A stretch of DNA of 57,475 nt from Chitinophagales bacterium. GTDB taxonomy: Bacteria > Bacteroidota > Bacteroidia > Chitinophagales > UBA10324. This document shows, piece after piece, positions 45,718 through 53,749 of the stretch. The DNA lies in the NCBI GenBank assembly GCA_025056305.1, contig JANWWJ010000025.1, positions 1-57,475 on the forward strand, written 5' to 3'. The notes beneath the pieces were generated by a model, which ran no database searches, was not told the DNA's origin, and was given only the letters and a program-made list of their open reading frames with translations. Within the stretch, counting starts at the first letter, position 1, and every line of letters begins with the position of its first letter. A program made the position numbers and the translations under genes.

Positions 45718-46170
45718 TCAAAATTCAATGACCACATTCGTTGACTTTATGTGCAAAAACGGCAGCGCACTGTGCCGGATGGTTTTTTGCTTGTTCACTA
45801 ACTCGGTTTCTTCGATTACCAATTTTTCCTCATCAACATATAGCAACAAGCCTCTTTTCTTTTCGCCGGTGACCGTAATGACTTCTACAATACGACCAAT
45901 GTTTTTTCGGTATTGCCGCAGCACTTTTAGGGGCTGGTCTAAACCGGGGGAAGAAACCTCCAGGGCATAGCGGTCGGTGAAAGCCAGTTCTTCATCCAGT
46001 CGCCGTACCAGCATGCGGTTGATACGGGCACAGTCTTCAAGAGTAATGTAAGGATCGCGGTCAACAAACACCTGTACCTTTCCGGTACGGATCTTCAGAT
46101 CGACCAGGTAGGCGTCAGTTTGATCCAACAACTCATTGACAATAGCCCTGATGCGTTGTTCTTCGTTCAT
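45718..46170 (-). CDS. rimP: Ribosome maturation factor RimP
   Basis: 30S assembly factor. 150 residues from the ATG at 46170 (MNEEQRIRAIVNELLDQTDA); the upstream in-frame extension to 46233 runs through the hairpin and has no homology. Family landmarks are KVQVFVDRDPYITLEDCARI, ALEVSSPGLDQPL and a C-terminal SH3-like domain (ITVTGEKKRGLLLYVDEEKL). It is the first gene of rimP-nusA-infB. Its leader starts near a perfect promoter box at 46231-46238 and contains a 12-bp hairpin. Confidence 0.94.
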   Translation of the reverse strand: MNEEQRIRAIVNELLDQTDAYLVDLKIRTGKVQVFVDRDPYITLEDCARINRMLVRRLDEELAFTDRYALEVSSPGLDQPLKVLRQYRKNIGRIVEVITVTGEKKRGLLLYVDEEKLVIEETELVNKQKTIRHSALPFLHIKSTNVVIEF

Positions 46171-46187
46171 GACTTTGAAACCTAAAG

Positions 46188-46218
46188 AAAAGAGGGGACT
46201 AAGCCGGTCCCCTCTTTT
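46188..46218 (-). terminator. Perfect 12-bp hairpin between serS and rimP
   Basis: Arms AAAAGAGGGGAC (46188-46199) and GTCCCCTCTTTT (46207-46218) pair perfectly around a 7-nt loop. On the minus strand the 3' arm ends in TTTT followed by CTTT, so it can act as a rho-independent terminator for serS. It also lies downstream of a promoter box (46231-46238), so it may be the 5'-end structure of the rimP mRNA; the two roles are compatible. Confidence 0.75.
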
Positions 46219-46230
46219 CCAAGTCGCTTG

Positions 46231-46238
46231 CAAAGATA
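46231..46238 (-). promoter_or_regulatory. Bacteroidota-type -7 promoter box (TATCTTTG)
   Basis: Perfect TAnnTTTG on the minus strand in the serS-rimP gap, 9 nt from the serS stop and 60 nt before the rimP ATG. Initiation a few bases downstream would start the transcript just before the 46188-46218 hairpin. Confidence 0.55.
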
Positions 46239-46246
46239 CGGCAAAA

Positions 46247-47533
46247 TCAAGCTGCCGTTGATGTGACCAGCATCGAACCTCCCATATAGGAATGCAAGCA
46301 TGCCGGCAGTCGAATGCCGTCTTCCGATTGATTGTTTTCCAGAAGCGAAGCCACTATGCGGGGCAGGGCCAAAGCACTGCCGTTCAATGTATGAGCCAGA
46401 TGGGTCTTCCCCTGAGCATCGCGATAGCGCAACTTCATGCGCTGGCTTTGAAACGTTTCAAAGTTGGAAATGCTGCTGACCTCCAGCCATCGTTGCTGCA
46501 CGGCACAGTAAACTTCCACATCGTAGGTGAGGGCAGAGGCAAAACTCATATCTCCACCGCATAGCTTGACGATTCGGTAGGGTAATTCCAGCATTTGCAC
46601 CAGACGTTCCACTTCATGGACCATTTCTTCCAAAGCTTGATAGCTGCGGTCAGGGTGCTCAATACGCACGATTTCCACTTTATCGAATTGATGCAGCCGG
46701 TTGAGGCCTCTGACGTCCTTACCGTACGAACCTGCTTCGCGACGAAAACAGGCTGAATACGCCGTCAGCTTTACCGGAAGATGATGCTCTTCAATAATCT
46801 CATCGCGATAAATATTGGTAAGCGGCACTTCAGCCGTGGGAATCAGATACAATGCATCGGCAGGCACGAAATACATCTGCTGGTCTTTATCGGGTAATTG
46901 CCCCGTGCCAAAGGCTGTATCGGCATTAACCAGCAAGGGGGGCTCGTACTCGGTATATCCGCAAGCAATGGCTTGGTCTAAAAAAAAGCTTATGAGCGCC
47001 CGTTGCAGCTTGGCGCCAGCACCCCGATAAAAGGGGAAGCCTGCCCCCGTAACCTTTGCACCAGCTTCAAAATCGATGAGGCCATAGCGGGCAGCCAAAT
47101 CCCAATGCGGCAGGGCGTCTGGGGGCAACTCGGGTACCGCACCGCCCGACCGCACGATGACGTTATCGCCGGCTGAGCGACCTTCGGGCACGGCTTCGGC
47201 CGGAAGATTAGGTAGCCGAACCAACAAGTCGTGTATAGAAGACTGTTTTTGTTCCAAATCATGTTCTAACTGCTGAACCTGTTGTTTGAGCCTACCACTT
47301 TGCTGCTTTAAGGCCTCAGCCTCTTGCACCTGCCCTTGAGTCATAAGCTGCCCTATTTGCTTGGATAATTGATTTATCTGCGCCAGCAACTGATCGCGTT
47401 GGGTTTGCAAAGCCCTTCGCTCGGCATCAAGGTTCAAGATTTCTGTTACCAGGGGGCGAGCTTCAAAATGCTTTTTGGCCAATCGGGCAATCACCAATTC
47501 CGGATTACTGCGCAACAACGGCAATTCAAGCAT
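46247..47533 (-). CDS. serS: Seryl-tRNA synthetase
   Basis: Class II aminoacyl-tRNA synthetase charging tRNA-Ser. 428 residues: N-terminal long coiled-coil arm that binds tRNA (RRALQTQRDQLLAQINQLSK to about residue 110), then the catalytic core with TAEVPLTNIYRDEI, motif 2 FRREAGSYGKDVRGLNRLHQ and motif 3 NGSALALPRIVASLLENNQ. Length is normal. A perfect promoter box lies 16 nt upstream of its ATG and a strong hairpin follows its stop, so it can be its own transcription unit. Confidence 0.97.
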   Translation of the reverse strand: MLELPLLRSNPELVIARLAKKHFEARPLVTEILNLDAERRALQTQRDQLLAQINQLSKQIGQLMTQGQVQEAEALKQQSGRLKQQVQQLEHDLEQKQSSIHDLLVRLPNLPAEAVPEGRSAGDNVIVRSGGAVPELPPDALPHWDLAARYGLIDFEAGAKVTGAGFPFYRGAGAKLQRALISFFLDQAIACGYTEYEPPLLVNADTAFGTGQLPDKDQQMYFVPADALYLIPTAEVPLTNIYRDEIIEEHHLPVKLTAYSACFRREAGSYGKDVRGLNRLHQFDKVEIVRIEHPDRSYQALEEMVHEVERLVQMLELPYRIVKLCGGDMSFASALTYDVEVYCAVQQRWLEVSSISNFETFQSQRMKLRYRDAQGKTHLAHTLNGSALALPRIVASLLENNQSEDGIRLPACLHSYMGGSMLVTSTAA

Positions 47534-47549
47534 TATAAAAAATTTCGCG

Positions 47550-47557
47550 CAAAGATA
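47550..47557 (-). promoter_or_regulatory. Bacteroidota-type -7 promoter box (TATCTTTG)
   Basis: Perfect TAnnTTTG on the minus strand, ending 16 nt before the serS ATG at 47533. Confidence 0.55.
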
Positions 47558-47756
47558 GCAGGACGCCCTGCAGATGCAGGACGGCGGTTTTGTGTAGCCT
47601 TAGGCACAGGTACCTAAGCTCACTTGTTCTATATTTGCCTCGTGTATTGCAACATTCCAATTGCGCACATCACATGCGGTCTTAGTCGGCCGAGCGCTGC
47701 TTGCTAAGTGAAGCAAGTGAAGTAGCCTCTGTTTTGTCTCTCTTGGTTTAACACCC

Positions 47757-47776
47757 AAACCGCTGCCCGGCGGTTT
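47757..47776 (+). terminator. 7-bp hairpin in the leader of marC
   Basis: AAACCGC (47757-47763) pairs with GCGGTTT (47770-47776) around a TGCCCG loop; two further Ts and an A-rich stretch follow. It resembles a weak intrinsic terminator 18 nt before the marC ATG, although no plus-strand gene lies upstream. A perfect TAnnTTTG (TATATTTG, 47630-47637) about 120 nt upstream could make a leader transcript containing it. Confidence 0.45.
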
Positions 47777-47794
47777 TTAAAAAATCTTTTAACG

Positions 47795-48355
47795 ATGTTG
47801 ACGATTTCCGGAATGCTTAGCGTGGCACTTACCCTTTTTTTAGTCATTGATGTCATCGGCAATGTGCCGTACATCTTGAACATCCGGCAAAAAACCGGTC
47901 CCTTGAATGCACGGGCCATCGTGCTGTTTTCAGCACTGTTGCTGTTGCTGTTCACGTTTTTTGGTGAGCCCTTACTGCGGCTGTTGGGTATCGATGTGAG
48001 TTCATTTGCAATAGCCGGTTCAGTGGTGCTGCTGCTGTTGGCCCTCGAGATGGTTTTAGGCATTTCCATCTTTCAGGTTGAAGGTAACGGGCGTTCAGGC
48101 GGTCTTGTACCGGTGGCCTTTCCCTTGTTGGTAGGCGTTGGCACACTCACTACCGTCATTTCTTTACGCACGCGCTTTTCCCTACCGGACCTGCTTGCCG
48201 GCATTGCTATTAACTTGCTTATCATCTACCTGGTGCTGCTGGCTTTAGACTGGCTCAACCGTCATCTGGGCGAGCAAGTGCTCATCGTATTAAAAAAATT
48301 TTTTGGCATCTTGCTCCTGGCTCTCGCCGTGCAACTTTTCCGCAACCACCTTTAG
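47795..48355 (+). CDS. MarC family integral membrane protein
   Basis: A 186-residue protein with about six hydrophobic segments. MarC (UPF0056) signatures are FLVIDVIGNVPYILNI near the N-terminus and VPVAFPLLVGVGTLTTVISL in the middle. Despite the name, E. coli MarC has no confirmed role in antibiotic resistance; function is unknown. It is monocistronic, between the serS leader and the isc upstream region. Confidence 0.88.
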   Translation: MLTISGMLSVALTLFLVIDVIGNVPYILNIRQKTGPLNARAIVLFSALLLLLFTFFGEPLLRLLGIDVSSFAIAGSVVLLLLALEMVLGISIFQVEGNGRSGGLVPVAFPLLVGVGTLTTVISLRTRFSLPDLLAGIAINLLIIYLVLLALDWLNRHLGEQVLIVLKKFFGILLLALAVQLFRNHL

Positions 48356-48468
48356 TCACGAGCTTCTGCCCGCATCATCCGACTTCAGAACTGGCAAGAC
48401 CCACATCTGTGCTGTCGCAAATGGTGTAGCGACTGCTATGAGTTTGACCGAACCACAGAACCGTCTTG

Positions 48469-48489
48469 AAAAAAATGGGCGAAGCCCAT
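48469..48489 (-). terminator. Minus-strand intrinsic terminator-like hairpin
   Basis: On the minus strand ATGGGC-TTC-GCCCAT is followed immediately by a run of Ts (seven As on the plus strand, 48469-48475, the last inside the stem). The nearest gene reading toward it on this strand is the methyltransferase at 50.8-51.6 kb, beyond the whole isc operon. On the plus strand there is no T-run. Confidence 0.45.
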
Positions 48490-48760
48490 AGAAATCAACG
48501 CGGCACAGCCATTTAAGACGTTTGGGAATTACACGCGTGCTGATCGAAAATTTTAAACACTAAATCGCTTTGATGGCGTTCAGTTAAACCAAATCATTTG
48601 ACGGATAACATTCCTAAGCTTTGGGAACAGTGTTCATAGGCTGTTTTTGCCAATTCCGTTAATTAAAAGGTCAGCGAAACAGCCTGTGCTATGCGTGGGT
48701 TTGAAGCCCATGTTCCCCGAAAAAATAAATTGGAATAATTCTAAACAGGCATTCTTTTTG

Positions 48761-48768
48761 TACCTTTG
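48761..48768 (+). promoter_or_regulatory. Bacteroidota-type -7 promoter box (TACCTTTG)
   Basis: Perfect TAnnTTTG ending 28 nt before the iscS ATG. A TTGG at 48730-48733 lies 27 bp upstream, longer than the usual -33 spacing. Confidence 0.6.
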
Positions 48769-48796
48769 TTGAGCCCCGAGAAGATCACATTTAATC

Positions 48797-50011
48797 ATGA
48801 ACCTTCCCATTTACTTAGATAACAGTGCCACCACGCCGGTTGATCCGCGGGTACTGGATGCCATGCTTCCTTACTTTAAGGAAAAGTTCGGCAATGCAGC
48901 CAGCCGTTCACACCCATTCGGTTGGATTGCCGAAGAAGCGGTTGACTACGCGCGTGAGCAGGTGGCTCGCTTAATCAATGCCGATGCTAAGGAAATCATT
49001 TTCACCTCGGGAGCCACAGAATCCAACAACCTTGCCCTGAAGGGCGTCTTCGAAATGTACCGGAGCAAGGGAAACCACATCATCACCGTCGTTACGGAGC
49101 ATAAATGCGTGTTGGAAGCTGCCCGACACTTAGAGCGCTTGGGTGCCGAGGTTTCCTACCTTCCGGTAAACCATCTGGGAGAAATAGATCTCGATCAGTT
49201 GGAAGATGCCATTAAGCCGACAACGATCCTCATATCGGTAATGTATGCCAATAATGAGATTGGCGTCATCCATCCGATTGCAGAAATAGGGGCTTTGGCG
49301 GAACGGCATGGCGTGCTTCTGCATACCGACGCCACTCAGGCAGCAGGCAAGGTTCCCATTGACGTTAAAAAGGAGCACATCCATCTGTTAAGCATGAGTG
49401 CCCACAAGATGTATGGTCCGAAAGGTATAGGTTGCCTGTACGTGCGCCGGCGTGGGCCGCGCGTCAAGGTAACGGCTCAAATGGATGGAGGCGGTCACGA
49501 ACGAGGGATGCGCTCCGGTACACTGAATGTACCAGGTATTGTGGGCTTTGGTAAGGCGTGTGAGCTCTGTCAGCAGGAAATGCCGCATGAATCCGAACGT
49601 TTGCGCCGCCTGCGCAATAAGTTAGAATCGGCCCTGCTGCAGATCGAAGAAGTCACCGTCAATGGCAGCACCGAAAACCGGCTGCCGCACATCACAAACC
49701 TCAGCTTCAAGTGGGTGGAAGGGGAAGGCCTCATGATGGCTTTCAACAAAGACATTGCCGTTTCCAGCGGAAGCGCTTGTACCTCGGCGTCACTCGAACC
49801 AAGCTACGTGCTTAAGTCTCTTGGCTTAGGCGACGAACTGGCACACTCCTCAATTCGTTTCTCCCTGGGGCGTTTCAACACGGAAGAAGAAATTGACTAC
49901 ACCATTGAACGCGTAACCGACGCCGTACATCGCTTACGCGAAATGAGTCCGTTGTGGGAAATGTATAAGGAAGGCATTGACTTAAAGACTGTTGAATTTC
50001 GTCCTCATTAA
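48797..50011 (+). CDS. iscS: Cysteine desulfurase IscS
   Basis: PLP enzyme that removes sulfur from cysteine for Fe-S clusters and tRNA thiolation. 404 residues. The PLP lysine is K204 in [12 protein letters not shown]; the persulfide Cys is C328 in [17 protein letters not shown], the long-loop group I form. Other motifs are [33 protein letters not shown] and [15 protein letters not shown]. It is the first of three genes iscS-iscU-iscA, with 24 nt to iscU. The upstream dyads could be regulator sites, but no iscR is in the window. Confidence 0.97.
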   Translation: MNLPIYLDNSATTPVDPRVLDAMLPYFKEKFGNAASRSHPFGWIAEEAVDYAREQVARLINADAKEIIFTSGATESNNLALKGVFEMYRSKGNHIITVVTEHKCVLEAARHLERLGAEVSYLPVNHLGEIDLDQLEDAIKPTTILISVMYANNEIGVIHPIAEIGALAERHGVLLHTDATQAAGKVPIDVKKEHIHLLSMSAHKMYGPKGIGCLYVRRRGPRVKVTAQMDGGGHERGMRSGTLNVPGIVGFGKACELCQQEMPHESERLRRLRNKLESALLQIEEVTVNGSTENRLPHITNLSFKWVEGEGLMMAFNKDIAVSSGSACTSASLEPSYVLKSLGLGDELAHSSIRFSLGRFNTEEEIDYTIERVTDAVHRLREMSPLWEMYKEGIDLKTVEFRPH

Positions 50012-50035
50012 TGCATTTTTAAAAAATTAACTGCC

Positions 50036-50467
50036 ATGGCATACAGCAAAAAAGTTCTGGACCATTACGAAAACCCACGTAACGTAGGTACGTTGGATAA
50101 GAACAAGCCAAACGTGGGCACAGGATTGGTCGGAGCCCCTGAATGCGGCGACGTGATGCGCTTGCAGATTGAAGTGGACCCTGAAACCCAACGCATCATC
50201 GACGCTAAATTCAAGACCTTCGGCTGCGGCTCTGCCATAGCTTCTTCCTCACTGGCCACTGAAATGATCATCGGAAAAACTATTGACGAGGCCATGAAGC
50301 TTAATAACATGGACATTGTGGAAGAGCTGGCTTTGCCTCCGGTAAAAATCCATTGTAGCGTCTTGGCTGAAGATGCCGTCAAGGCCGCCATAAACGATTA
50401 CCGAATCAAAAACGGCCTACCGCCAATCATCACCGAAGAGCCCATCGGCCAAAAAGTCGGCACCTAA
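50036..50467 (+). CDS. iscU: Fe-S cluster assembly scaffold IscU
   Basis: Scaffold on which [2Fe-2S] and [4Fe-4S] clusters are built. 143 residues with the three ligand cysteines C37 (GAPECGDVM), C64 (FGCGSAIASSS) and C107 (VKIHCSVLAEDA), Asp39, and the PPVK chaperone-recognition motif before C107. It lies between iscS and iscA. No hscA, hscB or fdx follows. Confidence 0.97.
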   Translation: MAYSKKVLDHYENPRNVGTLDKNKPNVGTGLVGAPECGDVMRLQIEVDPETQRIIDAKFKTFGCGSAIASSSLATEMIIGKTIDEAMKLNNMDIVEELALPPVKIHCSVLAEDAVKAAINDYRIKNGLPPIITEEPIGQKVGT

Positions 50468-50496
50468 TCATCTGGTGCGCTTTTTGTGCTTTTTAG

Positions 50497-50829
50497 ATGC
50501 CCATGATTACGATCAGCGATAAGGCAAAAAACAAAGTTCTTCAACTGGCTCAGGAAGCCGAATTGAACGAAAATTGGTTCCTACGCATCAGTGTGGTGGG
50601 GGGTGGCTGCTCAGGTCTATCCTACAAAATGGATTTCGATACCGAACTGCAGAAAGACGACCAGGTCTTTGAAGATAAGGGTATTAAGCTGGTTTGCGAC
50701 TTAAAGTCTTTTCTGTACCTATGTGGTACCCAGTTGGATTTCAGCGATGGGCTGAACGGCAAGGGTTTCCATTTCATCAATCCCAACGCCACCCGCACGT
50801 GTGGCTGTGGTGAAAGTTTTGCCGTTTAG
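50497..50829 (+). CDS. iscA: A-type Fe-S carrier IscA/HesB family
   Basis: Carrier that delivers Fe-S clusters to targets. 110 residues with the three cysteines C38 (VVGGGCSG), C102 and C104 (TCGCGESF). Two ATGs are possible, 50497 and 50503 (MITISDKAKNKV); the second resembles homologues. Last gene of the isc run. Its TAG overlaps the stop of the convergent methyltransferase gene by 4 nt. Confidence 0.94.
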   Translation: MPMITISDKAKNKVLQLAQEAELNENWFLRISVVGGGCSGLSYKMDFDTELQKDDQVFEDKGIKLVCDLKSFLYLCGTQLDFSDGLNGKGFHFINPNATRTCGCGESFAV

Positions 50830-51584
50830 GCGATTTGCCTTTGGGCAACCAGAATAAGCCGAGGTGATTTGCGCTCATCAAAAGGCTCCAGGCGATACGA
50901 GCCAAAAATATTGACCAAGCGTAGCCCGCTTTTTTCGCACCACTTTTCAAAGTCGCTGCGTTCATAAGCAACCACACGCTCAAAAAACTGCATGGGCGGG
51001 CTTCCGGCAGAGTGTACAACGATTTCTTTGACAACCACCGGTTTGCTGCCCTGCTCAATACGGCGCCGCAGAAAAAAGGTAATGCCTTCCCGGCTTAACT
51101 CTTCCTGTGCCACCAGGTGGTCAAAAACATAGCGAGCATTGAAAAAGTCAAGCACCAGCTTGCCGCCATCCTTCAGCGCCAAAGCCATGTTGTGAAACAC
51201 ACGCGCATTTTCAACATCGGAATCAAAGTAGCCAAAACTGGTAAACAGGTTAAACACAGCATCGAAATAATGGACATGCAGCAGTTGGCGCATGTCGTGT
51301 TTCAGAAAGGTCAGCCGGTCGTTTGCAACGGCGCTGGCCTGCAGAACATTTTGCTCAGACAAGTCGATACCCATGACTTCAAATCCATAGCGCGCCAGCA
51401 CACGGGCATGGCGACCTTCACCGCAGCCTACATCCAGCACACGTGCCCCTATGGGGAGTGCTAGCAGGGGCAACAGCTGTTGCAGAAACATGTCTGCTTC
51501 TTGCGCATCGCGATGCGCATACAGCACATGATAGTACGGTGTACCAAACCACGTTTCATACCAGGCACTGGATTCACGCTTCAT
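50826..51584 (-). CDS. Class I SAM-dependent methyltransferase
   Basis: 252 residues. SAM-binding motif I is VLDVGCGEGRHARVLA (about 49-64), with the acidic residue of motif II in VMGIDLSEQN and a motif III-like FDAVFNLFTSFGYF. The C-terminal part (MQFFERVVAYERSDFEKWCE) is a substrate-side extension seen in small-molecule methyltransferases. Substrate is not recognisable. Convergent with iscA; upstream is a 699-bp gap containing a 16-bp palindrome. Confidence 0.87.
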   Translation of the reverse strand: MKRESSAWYETWFGTPYYHVLYAHRDAQEADMFLQQLLPLLALPIGARVLDVGCGEGRHARVLARYGFEVMGIDLSEQNVLQASAVANDRLTFLKHDMRQLLHVHYFDAVFNLFTSFGYFDSDVENARVFHNMALALKDGGKLVLDFFNARYVFDHLVAQEELSREGITFFLRRRIEQGSKPVVVKEIVVHSAGSPPMQFFERVVAYERSDFEKWCEKSGLRLVNIFGSYRLEPFDERKSPRLILVAQRQIA

Positions 51585-52283
51585 CCTATATTTCTGATGA
51601 TTTATAAATTGAAAAAAACTTCATCACACAATACCCACTTTAATTTTTGACTACAAATGCATCATAATTTTTTATAACTTCCGCTTGAGGTGAAACGAAT
51701 TTAAAGGGTCTGGACTGCATGGGGGTAACAAGCCATCCGCAAGCTCTGCAAAATTTCGCTGAGATTGGAGAAAAATATACTTGCGGCTAAAAACTGCAAC
51801 CGCTGCTGCAAAAGTCATGTTTGAAGCTGTGTCTGATCTTTTCATGCCGGAAAAATTTTTCCGCTAATCGTGCTTACCAGAATGCGCAATAGACCCCCCG
51901 GGCAAAAGTTGGTTGAAGTGCTCTGCGGCATACCAATACTTTTGATGCTTTCTCAAATACAACAGCAACACAGCAGGCTGGAAAGAATAGAGAAGTTGAG
52001 GCAATGAGTGTTCTTTCTGTTAGTCATATTAAAAAAATAAAATTCGTATGTGAAAAATGTAAATCCTGTGGTTTTGAATGTACCGGGTTGATCCGGACCT
52101 TGAGCTATAGCTTGAGGGAAGACGCAATTTTGGGCGGAGCCGGGCAATCGGCCAAGCATTAGCAGTGTCTGATGCACTCTGTCAACCACGGCAGAAAACT
52201 TCATTTGATTAAAAACTTGCTGAAGTAACACATTCCGTGCAGCTGATGGAAGCGCAAGTGCACCCTATTTTTGCCGGCCCATC
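51585..52283. other. 699-bp intergenic region without a supported gene
   Basis: AT-rich next to the methyltransferase. It contains a perfect 16-bp palindrome CGGAAAAATTTTTCCG (51848-51863) and a 10-bp palindrome AGCTATAGCT (52103-52112). A 92-codon minus-strand reading frame (51953-52231) has Cys/Phe-rich, family-less content and no promoter box, so I do not call it. The promoter box for the phosphohexomutase lies at the right end. No tRNA-like T-loop is seen. Confidence 0.5.
52266..52273 (+). promoter_or_regulatory. Bacteroidota-type -7 promoter box (TATTTTTG)
   Basis: Perfect TAnnTTTG ending 10 nt before the ATG at 52284, implying a very short leader. Confidence 0.55.
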
Positions 52284-53669
52284 ATGACATTGATCACTTC
52301 GGTATCCGGTATTCGCGGCACATTAGGAGGACGGCCCGGATCAAACTTGACGGCCGAAGATGCCGCCCGATTTACGGCAGCTTTTGCGTGGTGGCTTCAG
52401 CAGCAACAAGTGCCCCGCCTGGTGGTCATCGGCCGCGATGCCCGACCATCGGGCACGTGGTTGGCTCAGGTGGTATGCGCCACCCTGCAAAGTATGGGGT
52501 TGGACGTCATCGATCTGGGGCTTTCAACCACCCCCACCGTTCAGCTTATGACTGCAGTGCACCAAGCCGGTGGAGGCATCGTCATTACAGCCAGCCACAA
52601 TCCTGCACAGTGGAATGCCCTTAAACTGCTGAACCACCATGGGGAGTTGCTCACCGAACAGCAAGGGCAGCACATGCTCGAATTGCTGCAGCAAGGTCAG
52701 CTTCAATACGCACCCGCCGAACAGCAAGGCCAGGTTCGAGGCGACGACAGCGGCTTCGATATACATATAGAAAAGATATTAAACTTACCCTTGGTGCAAC
52801 GCAATGCCATTAGAAAAAAGCGTTTTCGCATTGTAGTGGACGCTGTCAACAGCAGTGGAGGAGTGGTGATCCCAAGGTTGTTGCGTGCACTGGGGGTAGA
52901 TCAGGTTATCGAACTGAATTGTGAGCCCACCGGTCGTTTTGCCCATCCACCGGAGCCTTTGGAAGAAAATCTCACTGCCTTAGCGCAAGAGGTGCGGCTG
53001 CAGAAAGCCTCTATAGGCTTAGCCGTCGATCCTGATGTAGACCGGCTGGCTTTCGTCAGTGAAGACGGTAGCATGTTTGGTGAAGAATATACACTGGTGG
53101 CCGTAGCAGATTATGTATTGCAGCACCAGCCGGGTCCCACGGTTTCAAATCTTTCCTCTACGCGGGCATTGCGCGACATCACGCACAAGCACGGCTGCGT
53201 GCATCATTATGCGCCGGTAGGGGAAGCCCATGTGGTAGCACGAATGAAAGAAGTCGGTGCCGTTATCGGAGGAGAGGGAAACGGTGGCATCATCTATCCC
53301 GCCCTTCATTATGGTCGCGATGCACTGGTGGGCATTGCCTTGTTCCTGTCGCATCTGGCTACCAGTGGCAAAACGCCTTCGGTGCTGCGTTCTACCTACC
53401 CGAACTACGTCATTTCAAAAAACAAAATACAGTTGACCCCTGACAGCGACCTCAACCGGCTTTTGGAAGGGATCCGACGTAAATACAGTGCTCAGCCCAC
53501 AAACACCGAAGACGGTTTGCGCATCGAATTTGACGGGGATTGGGTGCATTTGCGCCGTTCAAACACCGAACCGATCATCCGGATTTATGCCGAGAGCCGA
53601 AGTGCCACTACGGCTGCCAACTTGGCTGCAAAAATGATAGAGGATCTTCGCCAGCTAATGAAAGAATAA
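52284..53669 (+). CDS. glmM: Phosphohexomutase, phosphoglucosamine mutase GlmM-like
   Basis: Alpha-D-phosphohexomutase superfamily, 461 residues. Probably converts glucosamine-6-phosphate to glucosamine-1-phosphate for peptidoglycan precursors. The phosphoserine is S104 in TASHNP, the Mg site D249/D251/D253 in DPDVDRLA, the sugar loop GEGNGG (330-335), and the phosphate loop RRSNTEPIIRIYAES near the end. GlmM usually has GEQSGH and phosphomannomutase GEESGG in the sugar loop, so substrate is uncertain; the short N-terminus SVSGIRG fits the GlmM-like form of Bacteroidota. Monocistronic by appearance. Confidence 0.85.
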   Translation: MTLITSVSGIRGTLGGRPGSNLTAEDAARFTAAFAWWLQQQQVPRLVVIGRDARPSGTWLAQVVCATLQSMGLDVIDLGLSTTPTVQLMTAVHQAGGGIVITASHNPAQWNALKLLNHHGELLTEQQGQHMLELLQQGQLQYAPAEQQGQVRGDDSGFDIHIEKILNLPLVQRNAIRKKRFRIVVDAVNSSGGVVIPRLLRALGVDQVIELNCEPTGRFAHPPEPLEENLTALAQEVRLQKASIGLAVDPDVDRLAFVSEDGSMFGEEYTLVAVADYVLQHQPGPTVSNLSSTRALRDITHKHGCVHHYAPVGEAHVVARMKEVGAVIGGEGNGGIIYPALHYGRDALVGIALFLSHLATSGKTPSVLRSTYPNYVISKNKIQLTPDSDLNRLLEGIRRKYSAQPTNTEDGLRIEFDGDWVHLRRSNTEPIIRIYAESRSATTAANLAAKMIEDLRQLMKE

Positions 53670-53723
53670 AAAAGGCCGATAGACTTCTGCCAATTTTTCT
53701 CATGCCTGCAGCCTTCAATTACA

Positions 53724-53731
53724 TAGTTTTG
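53724..53731 (+). promoter_or_regulatory. Bacteroidota-type -7 promoter box (TAGTTTTG)
   Basis: Perfect TAnnTTTG ending 18 nt before the citrate synthase ATG at 53750. Confidence 0.6.
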
Positions 53732-53749
53732 CTGTAATAATTTTTTACA

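Larger units (their letters stand above)
48356..48796. other. 441-bp dyad-rich region upstream of iscS
   Basis: No gene is seen. It holds a hairpin ATGGGC-GAA-GCCCAT (48475-48489) and a second, wobble-containing hairpin TGGGTT-TGA-AGCCCA (48696-48710); both include the direct repeat GAAGCCCAT. It also holds an 11-nt palindrome GAACAGTGTTC (48625-48635) and an inverted pair AGGCTGTTT (48638-48646) / AAACAGCCT (48677-48685). The promoter box of iscS is at its right end. Confidence 0.6.

Noticed and set aside
51953-52231. 92-codon minus-strand frame in the gap before glmM
   Set aside because: Cys/Phe-rich with no family, no ribosome site or promoter box, and isolated.
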